Source of the DNA: Archaeoglobaceae archaeon
GTDB lineage: Archaea > Halobacteriota > Archaeoglobi > Archaeoglobales > Archaeoglobaceae
Length of the DNA stretch: 64,000 nucleotides
Assembly: GCA_027064525.1 (NCBI GenBank)
Contig: JAMOPJ010000045.1
Coordinates: 22,262-86,261, forward strand
Reading direction: 5' to 3'
The notes beneath the pieces were generated by a model. It had not been told where the DNA came from and ran no database searches. It worked only from the letters and a program-made list of their open reading frames with translations. Of the stretch, positions 10,843 to 18,668 are shown piece by piece. Position 1 is the stretch's first letter. Each line of letters begins with the position of its first letter. The translations under genes were made by a program, and so were the position numbers.

Positions 10843-12030
10843 ATGAAGTTTCTTATCGGAGAGGCTTTGATAGGGCAGGGATACGAGGTTGCTCATGTAG
10901 ATCTGATGATCGGAACGAAGGACAGCCCGGTTGGGCAAGCTTTCGCGAACGCTCTTTCCCAGCTTTCCGCTGGGCACACACCACTCTTAGCGGTTTTAAG
11001 ACCAAATCTCATAACCAAGCCTCCAGCTATAATCGTCCCAAAGGTTACCGTTAAAGACATGCACCAAGCTGAGCTCATATTTGGCCCAGCTCAAGCTGCT
11101 GTGGCGAAGGCTATTGCAGATGCAGTTGAAGAAGGCATAATTCCGAAAGAGGAGGCCGAAAATTTAGTGGTGATTGTCAGCGTTTTCATACATCCAAAAG
11201 CTAAAGATAAGAACAAGATCTACTACTACAACTACGGAGCAACGAAGCTGGCTTTGAAGAGGGCTATGAGAGGATTCCCCGATGTGGACAAGGTTCTGTG
11301 GGAGAAGGATAGGGCTTTCCATCCGCTCGTCGGAAGGAAGTTGACGAAACTCTGGGATCCTCCATATCTACAGATTGCATTCGACCTAACGAGCTTGAAC
11401 GAAGTGCTCAACGTGATGAGGCAGATTCCCGAGAGCGATCACATCATATATGAGGTGGGAACGCCCCTTGCTAAGAGATACGGAGCAGAAGTTATATTGA
11501 AGCTCAGAGAGGTAAAGCCGGATGCGTTCTACGTCCTCGATCTCAAAACTCTCGACGTTGGAAAGTTGGAGGCGAGGATGGCAGCCGATGCTACCGCTAA
11601 TGCGATCGTAATCTCAGGCTTGGCTCCGATAAAGACGATAGTTGAAGGTATCAAGGAGGCGGATAAAACGGGGATCTACGCAGTAGTGGACATGTTGGGA
11701 GTTGAGGATCCGATAAAAAGGCTTGAGAAGATAAAGGAGAGCGGATATATGCCAAACGTCGTTGAGTTGCATAGAGCGATAGATGTAGAAGGTGAAGCTC
11801 CACCGCCTTGGCATCTGGCGAAGGATGTTAAGGAGAGGTTCAACGTGCTTGTTGCAGTTGCCGGAGGGATAAGGCCAGAAAACGTTCCAGAAGTCATGCA
11901 AGCTGGAGCGGACATACTGATCGTAGGAAGAGCTATAACGAGGGCTAGGGATGTTGAAGGGGCAGTGAGGAAGTTTCTTCGTTATATGAAGCCCGACACC
12001 GACCAATTCAGAATTATGACAGACTTCTGA
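10843..12030 (+). CDS. fae-hps: Bifunctional formaldehyde-activating enzyme / 3-hexulose-6-phosphate synthase
   Basis: 395 aa fusion. The N-terminal domain (about 1-160) matches Fae (GEALIGQG, EVAHVDLMIG, TPLLAVLRPN), which condenses formaldehyde with tetrahydromethanopterin. The C-terminal domain (about 170-395) is an OMP-decarboxylase-fold Hps (LQIAFDLTSL, YVLDLKTLD, VAVAGGIRPENV), interconverting formaldehyde plus ribulose 5-phosphate and hexulose 6-phosphate. In archaea the fusion mainly makes pentose phosphates, with Fae capturing the released formaldehyde (family knowledge). ATG at 10843 gives the family start; a frame opening at 10822 adds seven residues. Confidence 0.95.
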   Translation: MKFLIGEALIGQGYEVAHVDLMIGTKDSPVGQAFANALSQLSAGHTPLLAVLRPNLITKPPAIIVPKVTVKDMHQAELIFGPAQAAVAKAIADAVEEGIIPKEEAENLVVIVSVFIHPKAKDKNKIYYYNYGATKLALKRAMRGFPDVDKVLWEKDRAFHPLVGRKLTKLWDPPYLQIAFDLTSLNEVLNVMRQIPESDHIIYEVGTPLAKRYGAEVILKLREVKPDAFYVLDLKTLDVGKLEARMAADATANAIVISGLAPIKTIVEGIKEADKTGIYAVVDMLGVEDPIKRLEKIKESGYMPNVVELHRAIDVEGEAPPPWHLAKDVKERFNVLVAVAGGIRPENVPEVMQAGADILIVGRAITRARDVEGAVRKFLRYMKPDTDQFRIMTDF

Positions 12031-12115
12031 ACTTCTAAATCTATTATTTTCTATTATTTTCCTAACTTAAACTATAATAACTAAAATTAAATAACGAAAA
12101 TGATAAATGATTTAA
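12031..12115. terminator. AT-rich convergent termination region
   Basis: Between the convergent fae-hps and biotin carboxylase genes. Two tandem TCTATTATTTTC-like pyrimidine-rich stretches follow the fae-hps stop, and the rest is nearly pure A/T. This fits archaeal termination at T-rich tracts without a needed hairpin. No gene seen. Confidence 0.45.
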
Positions 12116-13633
12116 TCACTTCATATTTTCAAGCCTCGCGTGCAACTTCCAGCCGCTAACCTTGGGCTCTTCCATCTTCGCGTAGGCTATCGCTGAGGCT
12201 ATTGCAACTATTTCCTCTTCAACTGGCTTAGCTGTAGTGAACATCTCGTCGAGCCTCTTCTTAATCGGATGCAGTTCGACCATAAACTTCTTGACCTCCT
12301 CCCTTATGTTATGTTCCTCGATGAACTTCGTATGAGTGTCTCCTTTCACGAACGCTTCGTGATGTAGAACGGCCATGTGGAACGGAATGTTGGTTTCAAT
12401 GCCCTCGATGACGTATTCGTAGAGTGCCCTTCTCATCCTCATAATAGCTTCCATCCTGTTTTCTCCCCAGGCTATCAGCTTCGCGATCATGGGGTCATAT
12501 TCCTTCGGAATCTTGTATCCCATGTGAACTCCGCTATCTATTCTTATTCCGATGCCTCCGGGGCTTCTATAGTGGATTATCCTGCCCGTTCTCGGTAGAA
12601 AATCGACCGGATCTTCGGCGTTTATCCTACACTCGATCGCATGTCCTCGCATCACAATATCCTCCTGATCGTGCTGAAGCTCCTCACCATAAGCAATCCT
12701 TATCTGATACTTGACTATGTCCACACCGGTAACCATTTCGGTAATCGTGTGCTCGACCTGCAATCGTGTGTTCATTTCGAGGAAGTAGAAGTTGCCTTCG
12801 TAGTATAGAAATTCCATCGTTCCAGCATTCGTATAGCCGATGTGCTTCGCTCCCTTAACAACGAGTTTACCCATTCTCTCACGGGTTTCATCATCGACAA
12901 CTGGCGAAGGACATTCTTCAATCAGCTTCTGATGTCTCCTCTGAATCGAGCACTCTCTTTCTCCCATGTGAATGACGTTCCCATGCTCATCCGCTAAAAC
13001 CTGAAATTCGATGTGGCGAGGTTTTGGCAGATACTTCTCGATGTAAACGGTAGGATCTCCAAAATACTTCTCACCCAACTTCTTAGATCTGTTGAAGGCA
13101 TCTTCTATCTCGTTCTCGTTCCAAACTACCGTTATTCCTATTCCGCCGCCACCACCGGAAGCTTTTATAGCTACGGGATAGCCTATCTTTTCGGCCCACT
13201 TTATCGCATCGTCCACATCTTTCAAAGCGGGAGAACCCGGCACTACAGGCAATCCAGCATCTTCCATCATCTTCCTTGCGTTGACCTTAGAACCCATAGC
13301 TTCGATTACCTTAGGCTTTGGCCCTACGAATACTATGCCTTCTTCATCGCATCTCTTGGCAAATTCAGCGTTCTCAGCTAAGAAACCGTAACCGGGATGA
13401 ATAGCTTCAGCCCCGCTCTTCTTCGCTATCTCAATTATCTTGTCCATGTTCAGGTAGCTCTTCCTCGCCTCGGCCTCGCCAACATAATAGCTCTCATCAG
13501 CGTAAAGACGATGTAGAGCCTTTCTATCTGCGGAACTGTAGATCGCAACGCTCTTGATTCCCATCTCCCTACAAGCTCGCATCACTCTTATTGCTATCTC
13601 TCCTCTATTTGCGACGAGAATCTTCTTGAACAT
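12116..13633 (-). CDS. pycA: Biotin carboxylase subunit (pyruvate or acyl-CoA carboxylase, subunit A)
   Basis: 505 aa ATP-grasp enzyme that carboxylates biotin with bicarbonate and ATP. Visible: N-terminal [20 protein letters not shown]-binding glycine loop [35 protein letters not shown] and the active-site [16 protein letters not shown]. The roughly 50-residue extension past the bacterial AccC length is usual for archaeal PycA. No biotin-carrier/carboxyltransferase subunit is adjacent, so pyruvate as final substrate is inferred from archaeal practice. The gene stands alone, with the BioY-type importer 3 kb away. Confidence 0.88.
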   Translation of the reverse strand: MFKKILVANRGEIAIRVMRACREMGIKSVAIYSSADRKALHRLYADESYYVGEAEARKSYLNMDKIIEIAKKSGAEAIHPGYGFLAENAEFAKRCDEEGIVFVGPKPKVIEAMGSKVNARKMMEDAGLPVVPGSPALKDVDDAIKWAEKIGYPVAIKASGGGGGIGITVVWNENEIEDAFNRSKKLGEKYFGDPTVYIEKYLPKPRHIEFQVLADEHGNVIHMGERECSIQRRHQKLIEECPSPVVDDETRERMGKLVVKGAKHIGYTNAGTMEFLYYEGNFYFLEMNTRLQVEHTITEMVTGVDIVKYQIRIAYGEELQHDQEDIVMRGHAIECRINAEDPVDFLPRTGRIIHYRSPGGIGIRIDSGVHMGYKIPKEYDPMIAKLIAWGENRMEAIMRMRRALYEYVIEGIETNIPFHMAVLHHEAFVKGDTHTKFIEEHNIREEVKKFMVELHPIKKRLDEMFTTAKPVEEEIVAIASAIAYAKMEEPKVSGWKLHARLENMK

Positions 13634-13687
13634 CAGAGCAATGGATAGGGAAATTTATAATAATTTTTTGCTTTAGATTTTGATTAG

Positions 13688-14524
13688 TTACCATATCGTC
13701 GGATTGTAACCGAATTCCACTTCGTCCAAAACACCTTGCGGTAATCCAAGTTTTGCAAACATCTCTTTAAAAACCGATTTATATTCACTCTTTGGGATTT
13801 TCCCAAACGGCGGGAGGTGGATCTCCAACGATATCCCTCCCAACCTATCGATCTTGATGATGTATGTAGCGTTTCCTCTGTGTAAAGTTATCTCTGCATT
13901 CGGAACTGTAAAAACGATGGAACCTATCTTGCTTGCGTTTCCGTAAAACGTTAATTCGTAACCTCCGACAACAACCCCAGACGTATCGATCGGTTGAAAC
14001 GTGACGTTGTCGCTTTTGCCCTTAAAATAGTAATACACCTTGGAAACGTTCGGTATTCCGTTCACATAGACTGTTGGAATTAGCTCTTTTCCGAGTTGTT
14101 TCTTCAGCTTCGATATACAGTCATCGACGGTTTGATCGTCTAAATCAAACGTGAGCTTGAGCACGTTATGTATCCAGTCGTCAGGTGGTAGATTTCTTGA
14201 TGCGTATGGATGAACGATCTCCGTGAAATACTCGACCCTGCTCCGATGTTCATTTTCTTTTGGCAGACATATCTGAAAAAACGTCCAATTCGTGTAATAG
14301 AATTTAATTGCGTCCACTCTGCACGCACCGAACCTCCTGCTCAGTTCCTCAATGCTGTTCGGTTTCAGCTTTCTCTCTTTGACCCCGTATCCAACCATAT
14401 TCGCTTTTTCAATAACACTGTCATAGTCGATCTCTCCGACGTTCATTAACTTTGTCTTATAGCTCGCAAAATCCATATAGACGATTGTGACGGCAAACAA
14501 CCTGATGAGATGGTAAGCCGCCAA
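13688..14524 (-). CDS. Hypothetical membrane-anchored protein, start uncertain
   Basis: 278 aa as read from a TTG at 14524. The frame stays open further upstream and encodes an evident membrane helix (a Val/Ile run just before LAAYHLIR), yet it holds no ATG, GTG or TTG before an in-frame stop inside the repeat at 14579. So either the TTG or an inner ATG (14476) is used, or the start has been lost. The rest is a mixed alpha/beta extracytoplasmic domain with QLGKELIPTVYVNGIPN. No family recognised. Two copies of the dispersed repeat lie directly upstream. Confidence 0.6.
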   Translation of the reverse strand: MAAYHLIRLFAVTIVYMDFASYKTKLMNVGEIDYDSVIEKANMVGYGVKERKLKPNSIEELSRRFGACRVDAIKFYYTNWTFFQICLPKENEHRSRVEYFTEIVHPYASRNLPPDDWIHNVLKLTFDLDDQTVDDCISKLKKQLGKELIPTVYVNGIPNVSKVYYYFKGKSDNVTFQPIDTSGVVVGGYELTFYGNASKIGSIVFTVPNAEITLHRGNATYIIKIDRLGGISLEIHLPPFGKIPKSEYKSVFKEMFAKLGLPQGVLDEVEFGYNPTIW

Positions 14525-14578
14525 AATAAGAATGACAATTCCTACAACTACAACTATTGATTTTATATTGGATTTTTG

Positions 14579-14639
14579 GGTGGTGATGCAACACTGTTGA
14601 TGAGATATTTTAAACTATGCACAATACGGCGTCACGGCC
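14579..14639 (-). repeat. Dispersed 61-bp intergenic repeat, copy 2 (type A)
   Basis: GGTGGTGATGC at the left end can pair with GGCGTCACGGCC at the right end (10 of 11 positions, two of them G-T). It differs from the copy at 26384-26444 at only about three positions and by more from the type B copies. Lies just upstream of the minus-strand hypothetical gene, 70 bp from copy 3, in the same orientation. Confidence 0.8.
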
Positions 14640-14708
14640 GATTTTTGCATTACTTTTGGATCACCCCCAGCAAAAATTTAAAATTTATCAATTTATACTG
14701 ACATTGAT

Positions 14709-14768
14709 GGTGGTGTTGCAATACTGTTGATGGAGTATTTAAATCACACACAATGTGGAGTCACGACC
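14709..14768 (-). repeat. Dispersed 60-bp intergenic repeat, copy 3 (type B)
   Basis: Identical by eye over 60 bp to the reverse complement of 1109-1168. It contains GTTGATGGAG and a TATA-like TATTTAAATCAC. It is immediately downstream of the 5-formyl-THF cyclo-ligase gene and tandem with copy 2; the 69 bp between the copies hold nothing I recognise. Confidence 0.8.
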
Positions 14769-14778
14769 ACATTGATTA

Positions 14779-15378
14779 TTATGAACGTTTAATCCAGATT
14801 ATCTCATCAGGCGTGAGGATTACATCCGCCTTTACATCGTGCTCGTCCATCAAATAGCTCAAATCTTCGAAGATCTGAATCGGATGAGCTACAACCACAT
14901 AGAGACAATCATCGGAAAGTAAGCCCTTCTCTTTCAAAAGCTGGTATTCCTTATCCCCAAAACCGCTACCCTTTCCGATCCTGTTTCCCATCCCATCGAT
15001 TGCAACACAACCTTGGAGAAATATATCCACCTTCAGATCGAGTTCGTCAAGATTTACCTCCTTGCCATATCTCATCATTTCCTTTATGGTTCTGGCTTTC
15101 CCTTTTTCTATAACCAGAAATCCGGTCATCTTCGGCTTTACAGCCAATAAAATTTTGCCATCTTCAAGCACGATCTCCCTCGCTCTCTTCAGCGGAGAAT
15201 CCGGAGCAGAAAATACAACTTTAGCTTTCCTATACTGCTCAAGCTTCCTAAGCTTTTCACAGGCTTTCTCAGCACCGACGAAGTTCGGAATCCTGCCGAA
15301 CGGAGGAGGGAACTTTGAATACTTCTCTATTTTCCTCCAAACGAACTCCCTAACCTCTCGCTTGCTCCTGAACATCAT
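14779..15378 (-). CDS. 5-formyltetrahydrofolate cyclo-ligase family protein
   Basis: 199 aa. Opens with KREVREFVWRKIEK and contains the family's ATP/pterin loop GNRIGKGSGFGDKEYQLL and VVVAHPIQIFEDL, as in archaeal 5-formyl-THF cyclo-ligase-like proteins. In an organism using tetrahydromethanopterin the actual substrate may differ (inference). Last gene of the eight-gene minus-strand run; its start overlaps the end of the MBL-fold gene by 4 bp. The MBL neighbour is also linked by annotation to pterin chemistry, which supports a shared role. Confidence 0.82.
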   Translation of the reverse strand: MMFRSKREVREFVWRKIEKYSKFPPPFGRIPNFVGAEKACEKLRKLEQYRKAKVVFSAPDSPLKRAREIVLEDGKILLAVKPKMTGFLVIEKGKARTIKEMMRYGKEVNLDELDLKVDIFLQGCVAIDGMGNRIGKGSGFGDKEYQLLKEKGLLSDDCLYVVVAHPIQIFEDLSYLMDEHDVKADVILTPDEIIWIKRS

Positions 15379-16169
15379 ACCTCAATTATGCTCCCACTTC
15401 CAACCATTTTAAACCTCTCCCCCACCATTTCCATGAGCAGAAACTCCGCCTTTAAGCCAGTGCAGTGGCAGGGTGCTATGAACTCAAATTCGAGCTTGCT
15501 GACGATTTCTTTAATCTCTTCTGGCTTGTATGCGATCAGATGAGTCCCTCCAACTATGAATCTGACCTCATCTCCCGTAACCTCTTCAGCCCACCTGATC
15601 GTGTTTCTTAACCCGGAATGACAACATCCGAGCACGAGCAAAATTCCTTTATCGGTTTTTATCGCCAAGCTCTGGTCATCCTTTATCTCATCTTCCTCTT
15701 TCTTTCCTTCTCTGATTATGTATGAGTCTTTAAGCAGTGCAGTCTCGAACTCTCTCGGAATCTCCCCCAAAGCCCATACTTTCTTCGAAACCTCCACTGG
15801 CTCCCTATGCTCTATTATCTCGGCACGATCCTCTATCTGCTCTCTTCTAAACGGGATCCCGATGTATTCTCCCCTGTAGTATCGGGGAAGAAAGGCGTCG
15901 GGATGAGTGTATAGCTTAACACCCTTCTTCAGGAACGGCATAAGCCCACCGGTGTGGTCGTAATGTCCGTGGCTGAGAACGATCTTCTTCGGAGTTGGTA
16001 AACCAAGCAACTGAAAGTTTTCGAAAGCGATTCCTGTTTGTCCGGCATCGAAGAGTATCGGCTCATCTGCTTCGATAAGGGCGGAAAATCCCCATTCGGC
16101 CTTTAATCCTTGTGGTCTCAACGCTACTACCTTGTTGTCAACCAAAATCGCAACTCTAACCATACTCAT
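15375..16169 (-). CDS. MBL-fold metallohydrolase, COG1237 type
   Basis: 264 aa metallo-beta-lactamase fold. The metal motif is LSHGHYDHTGG (H-x-H-x-D-H) near residue 64, with later metal ligands in VLGCCHSG and APCHCTG. COG1237 members are annotated as 7,8-dihydropterin-6-yl-methyl-4-(beta-D-ribofuranosyl)aminobenzene 5'-phosphate synthase, a methanopterin-pathway activity, but the assignment within the group is loose. ATG at 16169, with ATG at 16163 an alternative. Overlaps both neighbours by 4 bp, so cotranscription is likely. Confidence 0.8.
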   Translation of the reverse strand: MSMVRVAILVDNKVVALRPQGLKAEWGFSALIEADEPILFDAGQTGIAFENFQLLGLPTPKKIVLSHGHYDHTGGLMPFLKKGVKLYTHPDAFLPRYYRGEYIGIPFRREQIEDRAEIIEHREPVEVSKKVWALGEIPREFETALLKDSYIIREGKKEEDEIKDDQSLAIKTDKGILLVLGCCHSGLRNTIRWAEEVTGDEVRFIVGGTHLIAYKPEEIKEIVSKLEFEFIAPCHCTGLKAEFLLMEMVGERFKMVGSGSIIEV

Positions 16170-16603
16170 TCATTATCTAGGCTTTTTAATAAACTTTCGA
16201 GCCATTTTATGTATTCATCGGGCAGTCCGTGGTGCTTGGCTCCCCTTATCATTCTCTCGATACACGATCTATCGGGTTTCAAGCTATCGTTCGTAAACTC
16301 CGGCTTTGCGATGTATATCCAAGCTTCCTCTTCTTTTCCATTAACGATAACTTTGACAAGCTTTCTGTAATATTTGGGGCTTATGAGATCGAGCTTTCTC
16401 AGATCTCTCTCATCGACCTCATAGATCACTCCCCAAACCCCTTTTCCTCCCTCTCTAACGTTTGGATTTCCCTTTCCCATTCCCTCCTTGTTGAGGACGA
16501 GTTCATAGTTCGGCAGAAAAGCGATCTTCGCTTTTGGCAATCTCTTGAATATCCTCTTGGCTTTCTCAGGATCCATCAGGGTTCCGTAAACAAAGAGCCA
16601 CAC
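16166..16603 (-). CDS. Gamma-glutamylcyclotransferase-like (GGCT/AIG2) protein
   Basis: 145 aa. The family opening LFVYGTLMDPEKAKRIF and GVWGVIYEVDERDLRKLD define the GGCT-like beta-barrel. Members act on gamma-glutamyl amines or are of unknown role; no glutathione pathway is known in such archaea, so the substrate is open. Lies 23 bp downstream of the DUF72 gene and overlaps the MBL gene by 4 bp. Confidence 0.82.
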   Translation of the reverse strand: MWLFVYGTLMDPEKAKRIFKRLPKAKIAFLPNYELVLNKEGMGKGNPNVREGGKGVWGVIYEVDERDLRKLDLISPKYYRKLVKVIVNGKEEEAWIYIAKPEFTNDSLKPDRSCIERMIRGAKHHGLPDEYIKWLESLLKSLDNE

Positions 16604-16626
16604 TGCTGAGTAGTATTCTGGAAAGC

Positions 16627-17331
16627 TTATATCCGTTCCGTTTTTAGGATATCCCTAAACGCCTTGGCGTCTTCGAACATGTGAACGTTGTTGAACATCA
16701 CGTAAACTTCTCTATCCAGACTCTTAACGTAGGATGCAAGCCACTTAAGCTCTTTCTCGCTGTATTTATGCCTATACATTTGAGTATGGCCATGGAGACG
16801 GAAGTAATAGATTTTGCCGTGAACAGGTTTGGAAACGAAAGGATCCACGACATGAACCAAATCGAGCTCCTCGCAAACCTTCCTTATCGTTTCGATCTTC
16901 CATCCCCTTGGTTCAAAAGCAAAAATGAAATCTTTCTCAATCGATGAGAAGAACTCGACCATGTTCCTGATATTTTCTTCGGTATCCCTAAAGGACTTCG
17001 GAGTTTGGAAGACGATAACCTTTGCCTTCAGAACTTTAGCTATTTCTTCCGTTATCTCCCAAGCTTCAAAAACCTCTTTGCAAGGTTTGAAAAATCCTGC
17101 ATTTCTTGGTCTATATCCGAGTCTTCTATATGTGGTTGAGTTCGGCGGATGTGTTATAATCTGAAAGGCCTTGACGGTGAACTCGAAATCCTTCGGAGCT
17201 TCTTTTCTCCACTTTTTCGCAGTAGATAGCTTGGGAGGCTTATAGAAGGTTTGCTGAACCTCGACAACTTTGAAGTTTTTGTAGTATTCTTCTCTTCTAA
17301 CCGGAAAGCTGCAACAGCCAATCTTTATCAT
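16627..17331 (-). CDS. DUF72 family protein
   Basis: 234 aa TIM-barrel-like protein of the DUF72 family. Family marks are IKIGCCSFP at the start, VVEVQQTFYKPP, FEFTVKAFQIITHP, the conserved FAFEPRGW and a terminal YVMFNNVHMFEDA. No enzyme activity is established for the family. The start overlaps the upstream glycerate kinase stop by 4 bp. Confidence 0.88.
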   Translation of the reverse strand: MIKIGCCSFPVRREEYYKNFKVVEVQQTFYKPPKLSTAKKWRKEAPKDFEFTVKAFQIITHPPNSTTYRRLGYRPRNAGFFKPCKEVFEAWEITEEIAKVLKAKVIVFQTPKSFRDTEENIRNMVEFFSSIEKDFIFAFEPRGWKIETIRKVCEELDLVHVVDPFVSKPVHGKIYYFRLHGHTQMYRHKYSEKELKWLASYVKSLDREVYVMFNNVHMFEDAKAFRDILKTERI

Positions 17332-18668
17332 AGAACTACTGCTACAACGATCGAGTTGACGTTAGTTCTCGTTGCTCCGGTTATCACGAGCCCCTTAGCA
17401 AATTTCAAAGCCACATATGCATTGTGTTCGCTGAGGTATTCGTCTATGTCGATTCCTTTACTTTCAAGCACCTCAGCTGTGTAGCTGTCAACTATGCCAC
17501 CAGCGACTTCGGTTGGCCCATCGGTTCCGTCTGTATCAATGGAAGCTATGCAACATCCCCTCAGCTTGACTATCTTCTTCGCAGAGCTCAAAGCCAACTC
17601 CTGATTCGGCCCACCTTTCCCAGCATTTCCTGATATCGTAACGGTGGTTTCCCCTCCGAATATCAGCACAACAGGTCTTTCGAAAGGTCTTCCGTTCTTC
17701 CAAATCTCTTGGACTATAGAGGCTATCACAGTTCCCGCGTGCTTTGCCTCACCTTCGAGCGTGGATGTGATCACATGGGCGGGATATCCCAACTCACTTG
17801 CCTTCTCCATCGCGAACTCGCAGACTTTACCCATCCCGCAGATCAGGAAGTTGTGAACGTTGCTGAGATCTTCCTTAAGCGTTTCTTCTCTTTTACCTTC
17901 CATTCCAAGCTCTATGTGCCTTCTGACCGATTCGGGAACAGCATCCCATAACCTGTGCAACTTCAAAACTCTGAACGCATCTTCAAATGTCGTGGGATCT
18001 CTGACGGTTATGCCGGAAGCTATTACCTCCAAGTTGTCCCCCACAACGTCGGAGATTATGAGCGCTAAGACAGTTCCCCTCACATTCTTGACGAACTTCC
18101 CACCCTTAACCCTCGATATGTGCTTTCTGACCGTATTTATTTCATGGATTTTTGCCCCGCTCTTGAGCAGTAGCTCGTTCGTTCTTATCTTGTCCTCGAG
18201 GCTTATTCCGTCTTCTGGCATGACGAAGAGGGCGGAACCACCTCCAGAAATTAGAACAATCAGAAGATCGTTCTTTCCAACCTTCTTGGCGATTTCAAGC
18301 CCTCTCTTAGCTCCTCTAACGGAATTCTCGTCTGGAATCGGATGTCCCGCCTCTATCACATCCATTCTGCTCAAAGGCATTGAATATCCGTATTTGGTTA
18401 CCGCAACACCCTCCTTTATTCTATCTCCCAGCAAATCTTCTATGGCTTTGGCCATCGGACAAGCTGCCTTTCCAATCGCAACGACGTAAATGTTCTCAGC
18501 CTCGAACTCCCTTTCTTCAACGATTATTTTCGAATTCTCAAGTCTAATCGACTCCCTCACGATTCTATAGGGATCAGCCTTTTTTATCGCATGCTCTACG
18601 ATCTTCAGAGCGACATCTTTAGCTTCAACGTCTCCACAACTCAGAATTTCGTCTCTGTTCTTTATCAT
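17328..18668 (-). CDS. gckA: Glycerate 2-kinase, MOFRL/GckA type
   Basis: 446 aa. The N-terminal domain carries VVAIGKAACPMAKAIEDLL, the conserved GHPIPDENS and LISGGGSALF; the C-terminal MOFRL domain has FGGETTV, GGPNQELALS and IDTDGTDGPTEVAGG. The enzyme phosphorylates glycerate to 2-phosphoglycerate. The ATG follows the GH38 mannosidase stop with no gap. In this place it can salvage glycerate released from mannosylglycerate (inference from neighbours); a general role in the non-phosphorylative Entner-Doudoroff route is the alternative. Confidence 0.9.
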   Translation of the reverse strand: MIKNRDEILSCGDVEAKDVALKIVEHAIKKADPYRIVRESIRLENSKIIVEEREFEAENIYVVAIGKAACPMAKAIEDLLGDRIKEGVAVTKYGYSMPLSRMDVIEAGHPIPDENSVRGAKRGLEIAKKVGKNDLLIVLISGGGSALFVMPEDGISLEDKIRTNELLLKSGAKIHEINTVRKHISRVKGGKFVKNVRGTVLALIISDVVGDNLEVIASGITVRDPTTFEDAFRVLKLHRLWDAVPESVRRHIELGMEGKREETLKEDLSNVHNFLICGMGKVCEFAMEKASELGYPAHVITSTLEGEAKHAGTVIASIVQEIWKNGRPFERPVVLIFGGETTVTISGNAGKGGPNQELALSSAKKIVKLRGCCIASIDTDGTDGPTEVAGGIVDSYTAEVLESKGIDIDEYLSEHNAYVALKFAKGLVITGATRTNVNSIVVAVVL

